The position numbers were made by a program, and so were the translations under genes. A DNA stretch of 64,000 nt from the NCBI RefSeq assembly GCF_030696885.1, contig NZ_JAUYRI010000005.1, positions 248,001 through 312,000 on the forward strand, given 5' to 3'. Of this stretch, positions 1-10,504 are shown piece by piece. The notes under the pieces are model-generated. The model was given only the letters and a program-made list of their open reading frames with translations, did no database searches and was not told the origin of the DNA. Each line of letters begins with the position of its first letter. The stretch's first letter is position 1. The DNA is from Thiobacillus sp. (GTDB taxonomy: Bacteria; Pseudomonadota; Gammaproteobacteria; Burkholderiales; Thiobacillaceae).

Positions 1-60
1 AGGGATCAGCGACGCCGAATCCTTTGGGGCGGGGCCTGTCGAGTCGGGTAAAATGCCGGG

Positions 61-868
61 ATGACCGAAGCTGCGCTCCTCGACCTGCCGCCCGACGCCA
101 CCCCCGCCGCACCTGTGATCAGGGTGCGCGGCGAGCTGCTGACCGAATTGCCGCAGGACCTCTACATCCCGCCCGACGCGCTCGAGGTCTTTCTCGAGGC
201 CTTCGAGGGCCCACTCGACCTGCTCTTGTATCTGATCCGGCGCCAGAACCTCGATGTGCTCGACATCCCGATGGCGGCGCTGACCAAGCAATACATGGCC
301 TACGTCGAAGCGGCGCGCGCCACCCGACTGGAGCTGGCAGCGGAATATCTGCTGATGGCGGCAATGCTGATCGACATCAAGTCACGCATGCTGTTGCCTC
401 GCCGTGAGCAGGCCGAGGACGCCAGCGAAGGCGACGACCCGCGCGCCGAGCTGGTGCGCCGCCTGCTCGAGTACGAGCAGATGAAGCTCGCCGGCCAGCA
501 CCTCGACGCCATGCCGCAGGCTGGGCGCGATTTCGACACCGTCAGCGTGTTTCTGCCGGCTGCCGCCCGGCGCCTGCCGAGCCTGCATCCGGAGGAGCTG
601 GCCGCGGCCTGGCTTGCGATCCTGTCGCGCGCGAAGAACCGCACCCACCACCGCATCGGCCGCCAGGACCTGTCGATCCGCGAAATCATGAGCCGTATCC
701 TGAAGCAGATGACGCCAGGCGAGTTCATGGAATTCAAGGACTTGTTCCCGGAAGCGGCGACAGTGCATGAACTCGTGGTCACCTTCCTCGCGGTGCTGGA
801 ACTGACCAAGGAAACCCTGCTCGACGTGACGCAGGCCGAGCCGTTTGACCCCATCTACGTAAAGCTCC

Positions 869-888
<20 letters not shown>
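61..888 (+). CDS. scpA: Segregation and condensation protein A
   Basis: The 275-residue protein is the kleisin-type subunit of the bacterial SMC-ScpAB condensin, which compacts and helps segregate the chromosome. The N-terminal half carries the typical ScpA segment [23 protein letters not shown], seen here as FEGPLDLLL followed by [11 protein letters not shown] (about residues 49-70). The C-terminal winged-helix part contains [24 protein letters not shown] sequence near residue 240. The stop overlaps the start of scpB by 20 bases, as expected for an operon encoding two partners of one complex. Length and motifs fit the family, so the call is firm. Confidence 0.95.
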
Positions 889-1543
<655 letters not shown>

Positions 1544-1544
1544 C

Positions 1545-2435
1545 ATGGCACGCCCTGCATCCCCCATCCGCCGCCCGCCCTCCGCCCCCATGGGGCGTGC
1601 GGCGAGCCGCCTGCAACAGGCGCTCGCTCCCGAAGCCGCGAGTGAACGTCTGCAGAAGGCGCTGGCCTCGGCCGGCCTCGGCTCGCGCCGCGAAATGGAG
1701 GAATGGATTGCCGAGGGCCGCGTGCAGGTCAACGGCGAAACCGCCCTCATTGGCAGCAAGGTCGGCCCGCGCGACATCGTCAAGGTCAGCGGCCGCCGCG
1801 TCTATCTGCGCTTTGACGAAAAGCGCACCCGCATCCTGATCTATCACAAGTCGGAAGGCGAGATCGTCACCCGCGACGACCCCAAGGGCCGCGCCACCGT
1901 GTTCGATGCGCTGCCGAAGATCCGCGGCGCCAAGTGGATTTCGATCGGCCGGCTCGACTACAACACCGACGGCCTGATGGTCTTCACCACCGACGGCGAG
2001 CTGGCCAATCAGCTGATGCACCCGCGCTTTGAAGTCGAGCGCGAGTACGCAGTGCGGGTGCTGGGCGAACTGACCGAGGACATGATTGCGCAGCTGCTGG
2101 CCGGGGTGGAGCTCGACGACGGCCCGGCGCAGTTGCAAAGCTGCTTCGCCGCCGGCGGCGAGGGCGCCAACAAATGGTACCGCGTGGTGATCAAGGAAGG
2201 CCGCAAGCGTGAGGTGCGGCGGCTGTTCGAGCACTTCAATCTGACGGTATCGCGGCTGACGCGGATTCGTTTCGGCCCGATCGTGCTGCCGCCGCAACTG
2301 CGCCGCGGGCAGAAAATGGAACTCGACGACGACCTGGTCGCGCGCGTGATGGAGTGGGCCGGCATGGCGCCGACGCCGCGCCGCCAGACCCGCGGCGTAC
2401 CGGACAAGCACACCCGCAAGCCGCGCATGCGGTAA
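1545..2435 (+). CDS. rluB: 23S rRNA pseudouridine synthase, RsuA/RluB family
   Basis: The 296-residue enzyme isomerises a uridine of 23S rRNA (U2605 in E. coli if truly RluB). An S4 RNA-binding domain (ERLQKALASAGLGSRRE, about residues 28-45) precedes the catalytic core, where GRLDYNTDGLMVFTTDGEL holds the family's catalytic aspartate (about residues 130-148). A short basic tail ends the protein. It starts one base after the scpB stop, an arrangement common in betaproteobacteria. RluB is chosen over RluE/RluF from context and length. Confidence 0.9.
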   Translation: MARPASPIRRPPSAPMGRAASRLQQALAPEAASERLQKALASAGLGSRREMEEWIAEGRVQVNGETALIGSKVGPRDIVKVSGRRVYLRFDEKRTRILIYHKSEGEIVTRDDPKGRATVFDALPKIRGAKWISIGRLDYNTDGLMVFTTDGELANQLMHPRFEVEREYAVRVLGELTEDMIAQLLAGVELDDGPAQLQSCFAAGGEGANKWYRVVIKEGRKREVRRLFEHFNLTVSRLTRIRFGPIVLPPQLRRGQKMELDDDLVARVMEWAGMAPTPRRQTRGVPDKHTRKPRMR

Positions 2436-2474
2436 CGCTGCAAGCTCTGACACGCTCGGGCGCTGAGGAGGTTC

Positions 2475-3119
2475 ATGAAGCTCGTTCTGGCTGACGACCA
2501 CACGCTGTTTCGAAACGGCCTCGCCTTGCTGCTCAACGCGCATTGCGCGGGCAGTGAAATATGGGAGGGCGACAGCCTCGACGCTGCGCTGGTCGAAGCC
2601 GCGGCCCATCCCGATGCCGAAATTGCGGTGCTTGATCTCAATATGCCGGGGATGAACGGGGTGGAGGGCATCCGCCGCTTCATCGGGTTGCATCCCTGGC
2701 TGCCGCTTGTCATCCTGACCGGCGACGAAGAACCAGAAAAAATACAGCATGTGCTTGCAGCCGGCGCCTCTGGCTTCATTCCCAAAAGCTCGACGCCTGC
2801 CGTGATGCTGTGCGCAATCCAGTTGGTCCTCGCGGGTGGCACCTATCTTCCCCCGCAAATGCTGTCCAGCGCTGCAGGCGTTGCGCCGCGCTCGGCCATG
2901 CCAACTGTCAGGGAACGGGCCCATACGCAGTTGACCGAGCGCCAGCTGCAGGTCTTGCGCCTAATGGCTGCTGGCAAGCCCAACAAGGCCATCTGCTGTG
3001 AGCTCGATATCGAGGAAGGCACGGTGAAGGCGCATATCGCCACAGTTTTCCGGGTGCTGGACGTAGCCAACCGCACCGAAGCCGCGTCAGTCGCACGGGC
3101 GATCGGGCTGCTGGACTAG
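2475..3119 (+). CDS. LuxR/NarL-family response regulator
   Basis: The 214-residue protein has an N-terminal receiver domain with the acidic pair ADD at residues 6-8, phosphoacceptor Asp54 in VLDLNMPG, and a conserved lysine in FIPKSS near residue 104. A LuxR-type helix-turn-helix is at about residues 150-205 (LTERQLQVLRLMAAGKPNK). A strong ribosome-binding site, GAGGAGG, precedes the ATG. The hybrid kinase that follows 63 bases downstream is its likely partner, so this is a two-component pair. The signal sensed and the target genes are not evident. Confidence 0.9.
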   Translation: MKLVLADDHTLFRNGLALLLNAHCAGSEIWEGDSLDAALVEAAAHPDAEIAVLDLNMPGMNGVEGIRRFIGLHPWLPLVILTGDEEPEKIQHVLAAGASGFIPKSSTPAVMLCAIQLVLAGGTYLPPQMLSSAAGVAPRSAMPTVRERAHTQLTERQLQVLRLMAAGKPNKAICCELDIEEGTVKAHIATVFRVLDVANRTEAASVARAIGLLD

Positions 3120-3182
3120 TTGTCTGGGTAGCCGGGTGGCCTGCTTAGAAGCATCCGGGCGATTCCGTCTCGGCATGATTGA

Positions 3183-5075
3183 ATGAAAATTCGCACGCGT
3201 GCCTTCATGCTGGGATTGCTGCCTACCCTGCTGGTGGCTGCAGTGCTGACGGCTTTTCACGTCTATTCCCGGCTGAATGACCTGGAAACCACGACGCAGC
3301 AGCAGGGCATGGCCATGGCGCGCCATCTGGCCTCCGTATCCGAATACGGCGTGTTCAGCGGGAATACGGCAGCGTTGGAAAAGATGCTTGACCAGGCACT
3401 GGAGGAGCCCGGCGTGAAAAGTGCGATGGTGGTGTGGCCGGACCAGACCAGGCTGGCACGCGGCGAGCCTGTCGACCACCCGCCTCCTATGCGCAAGACC
3501 GGTCAATGGCAGGATGGCAAGCTTGTCTGGTTCACTTACCCGGTGCGGTTAAGCCAGCTGGATGAAAGCGACCCCTTTATAGAAGACAGTGCTGCGCCCC
3601 TAGCCCCGCTTGCCTGGGTTGCGGTCAGTATCGATTTGCAGCAGAAGCAGGCGCTGACGCAGCAGTTGTTGCTGGCCAGTCTGGGCATCACGCTACTCGG
3701 ACTCATCCCGGCCATCCTGTTGATCAACAAGCTAGCACAGTCCGGTGTAAAACCCCTGCTGGACATCGTCGCCATGATGAAGCGCATCAGCTCGGGTGCT
3801 TTCGGATCCCATATGGACGTCACCGCACGCTCCCATGAATTGCGCGAGCTTCAGGCCATGGTCAATCAGATGAGCGAATCCCTGCGTTCCTATCAGCAGG
3901 ACATGGAAGCCAGGGTGGGCTCGGTCACCGCCGAACTCGAGCACAAGAAAAAGGAAGCCGAGCAGGCCAGCCTGGCCAAATCCCGTTTTCTGGCCGCCGC
4001 CAGCCATGACCTGCGCCAACCGATGCACGCCATCAGCCTCTATGTGGAAAGCCTCAAGACCCAGATGCATGGACGCGCCGCGCAGGACGTCCTGAACAAG
4101 ATCGAACGCTCCATTCTGAGCACGGTCGAATTGTTCAACGCCATTCTGGACGTGACCAAGCTCGACGCCGGCGTGGTCCAGCCACAGATCGCGCCGGTTC
4201 ACATCCGCCAGCTTTTCCTGCACCTGGCGGACGAGTTTGCCCCCGAAGCCGAGCGCAAGCGCTTGTCCCTGCGCGTGCATGCACCGGGCGTCTGGATCGA
4301 AAGCGATGGCATCCTGCTGGAGCGCATCTGCCGCAACCTCTTGTCCAATGCGCTTTTTCACACCACGCACGGCGGTGTTCTGCTGTCGGCGCGACCTTAT
4401 GGTGAGCGGTTGCGCTTGCAGATCTGGGACACTGGGTGCGGCATCGCGCCTGAACACCAGGCGCGGGTTTTTGACGAGTTCTACCAGGCGGGGCCCAAGG
4501 ATGAGCAGACCCGGCATGGACTGGGCCTCGGCCTCGCCATCGTCCGTCGCCTGGCACGCCTGCTCGATCATCCGCTGCAAATGCATTCCAGGCCAGGACA
4601 GGGCACGGTGTTTTCGCTGGACGTGCCGCGGCTGACGAATGAAGCCCCTGCGGGCGAAGAAGCCGAGACCGCACATGTCGACCTGAACGGGGAGGTTGTG
4701 ATCGTGGACGACGACCCCGATGTGCGCGATGCACTGGGCAAGCTGCTGACGCAATGGGGCCTGAAGGTCCAGCTGTTCAGCGATCTCCAGCAGGTCAGAC
4801 ACCACCAGTACGTCGCCCCCGACGTCGTCCTCGCCGATTACCAGCTGCTCAATGGCGAGACCGGCCTCGACGCCATCGCAATGATCCGCGCACGCTGGGG
4901 CACCCACATTCCAGCCATCCTCATCACGGGCGATACCCGGTCCGACACCGTGCAGCTGCTGACCTCGCTGGGTCACGCCGTTCTCTACAAGCCGATCCGA
5001 CCCGCGCAGTTGCGGGCGCTGCTGCGCAAGTTCCTCTCCGGCAAATCCACTGGCGAACGGTCTAGTCCGTCCTGA
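3183..5075 (+). CDS. Hybrid sensor histidine kinase with C-terminal receiver
   Basis: The 630-residue protein has a membrane segment at about 10-28, a periplasmic region to about 175, a second membrane segment (about 178-200) and a HAMP-like linker with coiled coil. The HisKA site is SHDLRQPMHA with His275. The ATPase domain shows the N box NLLSNALFH and GLGLGLAIV. A receiver domain follows, with acidic residues VDDDPD and phosphoacceptor Asp552 in VLADYQLL. This BarA-like layout implies internal phosphorelay before transfer to the upstream response regulator, though no Hpt domain is visible. The ligand is unknown. Confidence 0.9.
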   Translation: MKIRTRAFMLGLLPTLLVAAVLTAFHVYSRLNDLETTTQQQGMAMARHLASVSEYGVFSGNTAALEKMLDQALEEPGVKSAMVVWPDQTRLARGEPVDHPPPMRKTGQWQDGKLVWFTYPVRLSQLDESDPFIEDSAAPLAPLAWVAVSIDLQQKQALTQQLLLASLGITLLGLIPAILLINKLAQSGVKPLLDIVAMMKRISSGAFGSHMDVTARSHELRELQAMVNQMSESLRSYQQDMEARVGSVTAELEHKKKEAEQASLAKSRFLAAASHDLRQPMHAISLYVESLKTQMHGRAAQDVLNKIERSILSTVELFNAILDVTKLDAGVVQPQIAPVHIRQLFLHLADEFAPEAERKRLSLRVHAPGVWIESDGILLERICRNLLSNALFHTTHGGVLLSARPYGERLRLQIWDTGCGIAPEHQARVFDEFYQAGPKDEQTRHGLGLGLAIVRRLARLLDHPLQMHSRPGQGTVFSLDVPRLTNEAPAGEEAETAHVDLNGEVVIVDDDPDVRDALGKLLTQWGLKVQLFSDLQQVRHHQYVAPDVVLADYQLLNGETGLDAIAMIRARWGTHIPAILITGDTRSDTVQLLTSLGHAVLYKPIRPAQLRALLRKFLSGKSTGERSSPS

Positions 5076-5191
5076 ATAAGCCGTCCGGCCGATGCGCGGC
5101 GCGGAGCGTTCTTCCATAATCGGCTTAAGCTATTCAGCAGCCGATTTCCGGCGAAGTCGAAGGCAAAGCCGAAACACCTGAGGAGTCGACG

Positions 5192-5620
5192 ATGCTTACA
5201 GCCATGCCAAGCCCCATCCATCACCCTGCACCGGCAAGCACGCAGGATCCGCATCCGCTAACGATCCTGCTCATGAGCGGCATGGAGGACGGCGGCAAAC
5301 GGGCCACTCTGGCCTTCGTGGCTGCGCTCAGCGCTGCCGCGATGGAGCGCCCGGTCCGGATTTTCCTGGCGGGTGACGGTTCAACATGGGGTGATCCTGA
5401 TCAGGCTCAACGCGTGGAGATGCCCGGTTTTCCGCCCCTGACCGAACTGATTCAGGAATATTTCGATCTGGGCGGCGAACTGCTGGTCTGCTCGACCTGT
5501 GAGCGCTTCTGCAGCACTCGCGCGCCGGGAACGGCCGGTAGCCGCTGGCCCTCGCTGCAGGTGCGCGGCATGGCTGCCTTGCTGGAGTTGCAGCGGGGCG
5601 GCTCCAGCCTGAGCTTTTAG
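5192..5620 (+). CDS. DsrE/DsrF-like protein
   Basis: The 142-residue soluble protein resembles the DsrE/F fold: a first strand (TILLMSGMEDG), a helix (GKRATLAFVAALSAAA), VRIFLAGDGSTW, and then GFPPLTELIQEYFDLGGELLVC. Cysteines in LLVCSTCERFC (about residues 97-105) are candidate sulfur-relay or redox residues, since DsrE-family proteins can carry persulfides. The ATG follows a good Shine-Dalgarno sequence (GAGGAG). It stands alone after the two-component pair, and a link to that pair is possible but unproven. The exact subfamily is not recognised. Confidence 0.7.
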   Translation: MLTAMPSPIHHPAPASTQDPHPLTILLMSGMEDGGKRATLAFVAALSAAAMERPVRIFLAGDGSTWGDPDQAQRVEMPGFPPLTELIQEYFDLGGELLVCSTCERFCSTRAPGTAGSRWPSLQVRGMAALLELQRGGSSLSF

Positions 5621-5648
5621 GGGTCAGCCCAGGCCGTCGATTGGTGTC

Positions 5649-6314
5649 TTACTTCTCGGTCATTTTCTTGATCACGCCGGCGGCCCACTCGCGTCCGCCC
5701 AGGCCGAAGGCCAGCGCGAAGGCCAGGCCCACCGCGCCAAAGCCGATCTGGAACGCGGCGGTCAGCAGGTTGGTGCCGATTGCCAGCTGTTCCAGCGCCA
5801 CAAACACCACGAAGATGATGGTCGCGTATTCCGCCAGCGTGCTGATGGTCAGCGCGCCCTGCACGCCGATGTTGTTGAGGTAGGCAAAGACCATGCGGTT
5901 GATGAAGCGCGCCACCAGCACGCCGAACACCAGCACCAGGATGGCGACGATGATGTTGGGAATGTAGAACACCACCTTGTTGAACAGCTCGGCGACCATG
6001 TGCAGGCCCAGGCTGTTGGCCACGGTGACGACGACGATGAAGATGATGACCCAGTAGGCCAGCTTGGCGAGCAGCCTGGACAGCGAAACGTCCAGATGAC
6101 CCTGCTTGAGGAAGGCCTCGATGCCGGTCTTTTCCGCCAGGCTGTCGAAGCGCAGCACGTCGAGCAGCTTCATCACCCCGGTGCGCACCACGTTGGCCAG
6201 CAACCAGCCGATGAACAGCAGCAGCAGCGCTGCCAGCAATTGCGGCACAAACCCCGCAAGCTGGGTCCAGAACGTCGTCAGGGAATGAATAAAGACATCG
6301 AGTTGCTGCTGCAT
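5649..6314 (-). CDS. MscS-like TM-helix-repeat membrane protein
   Basis: The 221-residue protein has about four to five hydrophobic helices and belongs to the conserved TM-helix (MscS-related) group. The sequence ends at FGLGGREWAAGVIKK. In true MscS channels the pore helix at this point continues into a cytoplasmic beta domain, which is absent here. It may therefore be a small membrane or osmotic-stress protein rather than a full mechanosensitive channel. The start chosen (MQQQLDV) has AAGGAG six bases upstream; the frame stays open further upstream without support. Confidence 0.75.
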   Translation of the reverse strand: MQQQLDVFIHSLTTFWTQLAGFVPQLLAALLLLFIGWLLANVVRTGVMKLLDVLRFDSLAEKTGIEAFLKQGHLDVSLSRLLAKLAYWVIIFIVVVTVANSLGLHMVAELFNKVVFYIPNIIVAILVLVFGVLVARFINRMVFAYLNNIGVQGALTISTLAEYATIIFVVFVALEQLAIGTNLLTAAFQIGFGAVGLAFALAFGLGGREWAAGVIKKMTEK

Positions 6315-6345
6315 GGCATGCTCCTTCATCTCTGCAGAAAGCGCC

Positions 6346-6351
6346 ATTATA
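6346..6351 (-). promoter_or_regulatory. Candidate -10 box for the MscS-like gene
   Basis: A perfect TATAAT lies on the minus strand 32 bases upstream of the chosen start. The region 17 bases further upstream does not match TTGACA, so support rests on the -10 alone. Confidence 0.3.
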
Positions 6352-6449
6352 GCGAACCGGCCTGCAGGGATTCCTACATCTGGATGACGCACCATGCGGG
6401 GATCCGAGGGGCCTGTTCGCTGGGGAGCTTTGTGCCTACACTGTCAGGC

Positions 6450-7571
6450 ATGCCTCCCCATTCCGTCCCGTCCGGATTCCTGCCTCACGACCAGTTGCCC
6501 ATGCTGGTGGGCCAGCTTATGCAGCAGGGCTATCAATGCTTCGGCCCGGGTGTGGAGAATGGCGCCATCGTGCTGCACGAGCTCGCCACGCCCGATGCCA
6601 TCCCGCGCGGCCTGCAGGCTGTGCAGTCGCCGGGGCGATACCAGTTGACGCAGGATCCCGAACAACGCTACTTCGCCTGGGCCAATGGGCCGCAGGCGAT
6701 CAAGCCGCTGGCGTTCGCACCCACCGAGTCGCTGTGGCGCGTGGCGCGCGACGCTTCAGGCACGCTGCAATTTTCGGCGGTATTGCCGGCGGCGCCAAAG
6801 CGGGCCCTGATCGGCGTGCGCGCCTGTGACCTTGCAGCGCTGGCGCTGCAGGATGCCCATTTCCTGCGCGCGGGCGCGCGTGATGCGCATTACGCCCAGC
6901 GGCGCGACGCACTGTTACTGGTTGCAGTGCAGTGCGCCGCGCCGGCAGCAACCTGCTTTTGCGCATCGACTGGCGACGGTCCGACGCCGACCGCCGGCTA
7001 CGACATTGCGCTGGCCGAACTGGCGGACGGCTTTGTGGTCGAGGCGGGCAGTGCGCGCGGCCAGCATGTCGTCGACGCATTGCGCCTGTCGCCCGCCCTT
7101 GCGCAGCACATCGACGACGCCCGTAAGCAGGGCGAGTCCGCGGCTGCCGCGCAGACAAGGCGGCTGCCCGGGCGCAACCTGCGCGACGCGCTGATGAGCC
7201 AGCTGGAACATCCGCGCTGGGACGCGGTAGCGGCGCGCTGCCTCGCCTGCGGCAACTGCACGGCCGTGTGCCCGACCTGCTTCTGCCACGCCGAGGTCGA
7301 TCAACCTGCGCTGAGCGGCGAGTCGAGTGCGCATGTGCGCGAGTGGGATTCCTGCTTCGGCGAGTCGCACGGCCACCTGCACGGCTTCAATGTGCGGCCC
7401 GACATCCGAAGCCGCTACCGCCAGTGGCTGACCCACAAGCTGGCCGGCTGGCACGACCAGTTCGGCCGCAGCGGCTGCACCGGGTGCGGCCGTTGCATCG
7501 CCTGGTGTCCGGTGGGCATCGACCTGACCGAAGAAGTGGCCGCGTTGACGGCACGCGAGGCCACGCCATGA
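6450..7571 (+). CDS. hydB: NiFe hydrogenase (group 3b) beta subunit, 4Fe-4S protein
   Basis: The 373-residue protein is the iron-sulfur electron-transfer subunit of a cytosolic NAD(P)-linked NiFe hydrogenase of the sulfhydrogenase type. Two 4Fe-4S motifs are visible near the C-terminus: [12 protein letters not shown] and [12 protein letters not shown]. The central part contains [10 protein letters not shown], typical of the HydB/AsrA-like family. The ATG at 6450 gives the usual N-terminus, but an in-frame GTG at 6432 preceded by GGGGAG is a credible alternative. The stop overlaps the start of hydG (ATGA), the first of a chain of overlaps through the operon. Confidence 0.9.
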   Translation: MPPHSVPSGFLPHDQLPMLVGQLMQQGYQCFGPGVENGAIVLHELATPDAIPRGLQAVQSPGRYQLTQDPEQRYFAWANGPQAIKPLAFAPTESLWRVARDASGTLQFSAVLPAAPKRALIGVRACDLAALALQDAHFLRAGARDAHYAQRRDALLLVAVQCAAPAATCFCASTGDGPTPTAGYDIALAELADGFVVEAGSARGQHVVDALRLSPALAQHIDDARKQGESAAAAQTRRLPGRNLRDALMSQLEHPRWDAVAARCLACGNCTAVCPTCFCHAEVDQPALSGESSAHVREWDSCFGESHGHLHGFNVRPDIRSRYRQWLTHKLAGWHDQFGRSGCTGCGRCIAWCPVGIDLTEEVAALTAREATP

Positions 7572-8419
7572 ACGATGCACCGCACGCGCTCGATGCCGGA
7601 CCGCCGCACGCCGCCACCGTGGTGGCGCGCACGCAGGAGTCGCCCACCATCTTCACGCTCAGGCTGCGGCTCGACGACCCGGCAGCGCAGGCCGCCTACC
7701 GCTTCGCGCCGGGCCAGTTCAACATGCTATATCTCTATGGCGTCGGTGAGGTGCCGATTTCCATCATGTCCGACCCGGAAGAGCGCGATGGCATCGGCCA
7801 CACCATCCGCGCGATTGGCCGCGTCACCCAGGGTCTGGCTGCCCTGCAGCCGGGCGACCAAATCGGCCTGCGCGGACCGTTCGGCAACGGCTGGCCGCTG
7901 CAGGAAATGGGCGGCTGCGATGTCGTGCTGGTGACCGGCGGCCTCGGCTGCGCCCCGGTAGTGTCGGTCATCCATTACGTGCTGCGGCGGCGCGAACGCT
8001 TCGGCAAGCTGGTCATCATCCAGGGCGTGAAGCACGCCGAGGATTTGATCTGGCGCGAGCAGTACGACCGCTGGGCCAAACTGCCCAATACCCAGGTGCT
8101 GGTGGCGGCGAGCGAGGGCGGCGCCCTGTGGCCATGGCATGTCGGACGCGTGACCGACCTGTTCAGCCTTGCCCGCTTCAACCCCGAGCGCGCAGTGGCG
8201 ATGATGTGCGGGCCGGAAGGCATGATGCGCGCCGCTGCAGACAGCCTGCTGGCACACCGTCTGCCCGAGTCAAACCTGTATCTGAGCATGGAGCGCAACA
8301 TGCAGTGCGCCGTCGGCCGCTGCGGCCATTGCCAGTTCGGCAGCGCCTTCATCTGCCGCAACGGTCCAGTGTTCAACTGGGGCAAGGTCAAGACCCTGCT
8401 CGGTCACCGGGGCTTCTGA
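7568..8419 (+). CDS. hydG: NiFe hydrogenase (group 3b) gamma subunit, FAD/NAD(P)-binding
   Basis: The 283-residue diaphorase subunit belongs to the ferredoxin-NADP reductase superfamily. The FAD-binding half includes [13 protein letters not shown] and a [11 protein letters not shown] turn. The nucleotide-binding half has [20 protein letters not shown]. Four cysteines near the C-terminus ([14 protein letters not shown], then FICRNGP) would bind a 2Fe-2S cluster, as in dihydroorotate dehydrogenase electron-transfer subunits. It moves electrons between NAD(P)H and the hydrogenase iron-sulfur chain. It overlaps both hydB (ATGA) and hydD (TGATG). Confidence 0.92.
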   Translation: MNDAPHALDAGPPHAATVVARTQESPTIFTLRLRLDDPAAQAAYRFAPGQFNMLYLYGVGEVPISIMSDPEERDGIGHTIRAIGRVTQGLAALQPGDQIGLRGPFGNGWPLQEMGGCDVVLVTGGLGCAPVVSVIHYVLRRRERFGKLVIIQGVKHAEDLIWREQYDRWAKLPNTQVLVAASEGGALWPWHVGRVTDLFSLARFNPERAVAMMCGPEGMMRAAADSLLAHRLPESNLYLSMERNMQCAVGRCGHCQFGSAFICRNGPVFNWGKVKTLLGHRGF

Positions 8420-9210
8420 TGACGGGCGCTCAAAAACCGCGCGTCGCGGTGCACAAGTTCAGTTCCTGCGACGGCTGCCAGCTGGCCTTTCTGAATCTGG
8501 GCGAGAATCTGCTGACGTTGGCCGGGCGCGTCGAGCTGGTGCATTTTGCCGAAGCCGGGCCACTCGACCCCGAGTCCGAAGTCGACATCGCGTTTGTCGA
8601 AGGCAGCGTGTCGACATCGGAAGATCTCGAACGCATCCAGCATATCCGCGCCCACAGCCGCCTGCTGATCGCCATCGGCGCCTGTGCAACTTCCGGCGGC
8701 ATTCAGGCCTTGCGCAACGGCGTGTTTGACGCGGGTTGGGTCACGCAGATCTACAGCCACCCCGAGGCGATCGCCAGCCTGGAACGCTCGACGCCGATTG
8801 CCAGCCATGTGAAAGTGGATTTCGAACTGTGGGGCTGTCCGGTCAGCGGGCCGCAGATTGTGGCGGTGGTCAATGCACTGCTGCTGGGCGTGGCGCCGCG
8901 CGACAACGTCGACAAGGTCTGCACCGAATGCAAGCGCCAGGGCCACCCCTGCGTGATGGTCACGCGCGGCATCGCCTGCATGGGCCCGGTGACGCGTGCC
9001 GGCTGCGGCGCCCTGTGTCCCGGTCTCGGCCGCGACTGCTACGGCTGCTACGGCCCGGCGGAAAACGCCAACACCGACGCGCTGGCGGCGCAGTTCAAAA
9101 GCCTGGGGCTGACGCCGCGGGCGGTGGTACACCGCTTCCAGTCGATCAACAGCCAGGCGCCGGCGTTCCTCGCCGCCGCCGACACGATCCGGAGGCGCGG
9201 CGATGACTGA
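8419..9210 (+). CDS. hydD: NiFe hydrogenase (group 3b) small (delta) subunit
   Basis: The 263-residue small subunit carries the proximal iron-sulfur cluster: SSCDGCQLAFL near residue 15, GACATSGGIQ near 95, and downstream cysteines including GCGALCPGLGRDCYGCYGP. There is no twin-arginine signal peptide, so the enzyme is cytosolic, as expected for group 3. The short length and lack of an export signal distinguish it from uptake (group 1) small subunits. The start overlaps hydG and the end overlaps hydA by eight bases, so the subunits are made together. Confidence 0.92.
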   Translation: MTGAQKPRVAVHKFSSCDGCQLAFLNLGENLLTLAGRVELVHFAEAGPLDPESEVDIAFVEGSVSTSEDLERIQHIRAHSRLLIAIGACATSGGIQALRNGVFDAGWVTQIYSHPEAIASLERSTPIASHVKVDFELWGCPVSGPQIVAVVNALLLGVAPRDNVDKVCTECKRQGHPCVMVTRGIACMGPVTRAGCGALCPGLGRDCYGCYGPAENANTDALAAQFKSLGLTPRAVVHRFQSINSQAPAFLAAADTIRRRGDD

Positions 9211-10504
9211 GCAGAAGCGTAGCGTGGCGATCCACGTGCCGGTGCTGGCACGGGTGGAAGGCGAGGGCGCGCTCGACCTGCGCATCGACGACGGCGACAT
9301 CACCCAGCTGCGACTGCGCATATTCGAGCCGCCGCGCTACTTCGAGAAATTCCTCGAGGGCCGTCACTACAGCGACATCCCCGACTTCGTGGCGCGCATC
9401 TGCGGCATCTGCCCGGTGGCCTACCAGGTCACCGCGGCGCAGGCGCTGGAAAAACTGTACGGCGTCGAGCTCAGCCCGTGGGCGCGCGCAATGCGCCGGG
9501 TGTTCTACTGTGGCGAATGGATCCAGAGCCACAGTCTGCACATTCATCTACTGGCGGCGCCGGACTTCTTCGGCTGCAACAGCGCCATCGAGCTGGCGAA
9601 AATCGCGCCGCAGGAAGTGCGCCGCGGCCTGCGCATCCAGGCGCTGGGCAACGAACTGATGGATCTGTTCGGCGCGCGCTCGGTGCATCCGGTGGGCGTG
9701 CGCATCGGTGGCTTCCACGGCGCGCCAGCGCCGGCCCGGGTTCAGGCGATCCGCGAACAACTCGCCGCCGCGCTGCCCGAAGCCGAGGCGCTGGTCCGCT
9801 GGGCGGCTGGCATCGCGGTGCCGCAGGACGACCAGGCTTTCACCTCGGTCGCGCTGCGCCACCCCGACGAATACGCCATCGAGCACGGCGCCATCGGCGC
9901 CAGCGACGGCCTGCTGATCGACGCCGAGGCTTTCGACGCACATTTTGCCGAACACCATGAAGCGCATTCCACCGCACTGTTCAGCCATTACCACGGCCAG
10001 CCGTATCTGGTCGGCCCGCTGGCGCGGCTGAACCTCAACCACGGCAGCCTGCCCGAAAAGGTCCAGACCCTGCTGGCCGAAAGCGGTATTGCGCTGCCCA
10101 GCCGCAACCTGTTCCACAGCCTGGTCGCGCGCGCGATCGAAATCCTGCTCGCGCTGCACGAGGCGCTGCGCCTGCTCGACGATTACCGCGTGCCCGCTTC
10201 GCCGTGGGTGCCGGTTACCCCGCGCGCCGGCGTCGCCATCGGCTGCACCGAGGCGCCGCGCGGCCTGCTGTGGCACCGCTATGAGATGGACGCCGAGGGC
10301 CGCGTGCTCAACGCGCGCATCGTGCCGCCGACCAGCCAGAACCAGGCGCGCATCGAGGAAGACCTGCGGCTGTCACTGCGCAGCTTCGGGCTCGACCAGT
10401 CGGACGACGCGCTGCGGCTGCATTGCGAACAGGTTATCCGCAACTACGACCCCTGCATTTCCTGCGCCACCCATTTTCTGCGCATGCACGTCAAACGCGG
10501 ATGA
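9203..10504 (+). CDS. hydA: NiFe hydrogenase (group 3b) large (alpha) subunit
   Basis: The 433-residue catalytic subunit holds the NiFe centre. The N-terminal ligand motif is RICGICPVAYQ (about residues 67-77) and the C-terminal motif is DPCISCATHFLRM. A few residues after that histidine the protein ends, so the usual C-terminal extension removed by the maturation protease is short (LRMHVKRG or less). The position often held by histidine in the first motif is tyrosine, which I believe is normal for group 3b. The enzyme would reversibly couple hydrogen to NADP(H) and, in some relatives, reduce sulfur. Confidence 0.93.
   Translation: MTEQKRSVAIHVPVLARVEGEGALDLRIDDGDITQLRLRIFEPPRYFEKFLEGRHYSDIPDFVARICGICPVAYQVTAAQALEKLYGVELSPWARAMRRVFYCGEWIQSHSLHIHLLAAPDFFGCNSAIELAKIAPQEVRRGLRIQALGNELMDLFGARSVHPVGVRIGGFHGAPAPARVQAIREQLAAALPEAEALVRWAAGIAVPQDDQAFTSVALRHPDEYAIEHGAIGASDGLLIDAEAFDAHFAEHHEAHSTALFSHYHGQPYLVGPLARLNLNHGSLPEKVQTLLAESGIALPSRNLFHSLVARAIEILLALHEALRLLDDYRVPASPWVPVTPRAGVAIGCTEAPRGLLWHRYEMDAEGRVLNARIVPPTSQNQARIEEDLRLSLRSFGLDQSDDALRLHCEQVIRNYDPCISCATHFLRMHVKRG

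Noticed and set aside
24-407. A reading frame overlapping scpA in another frame
   Set aside because: Arg/Ala-rich composition and full overlap with scpA mark it as a shadow frame.
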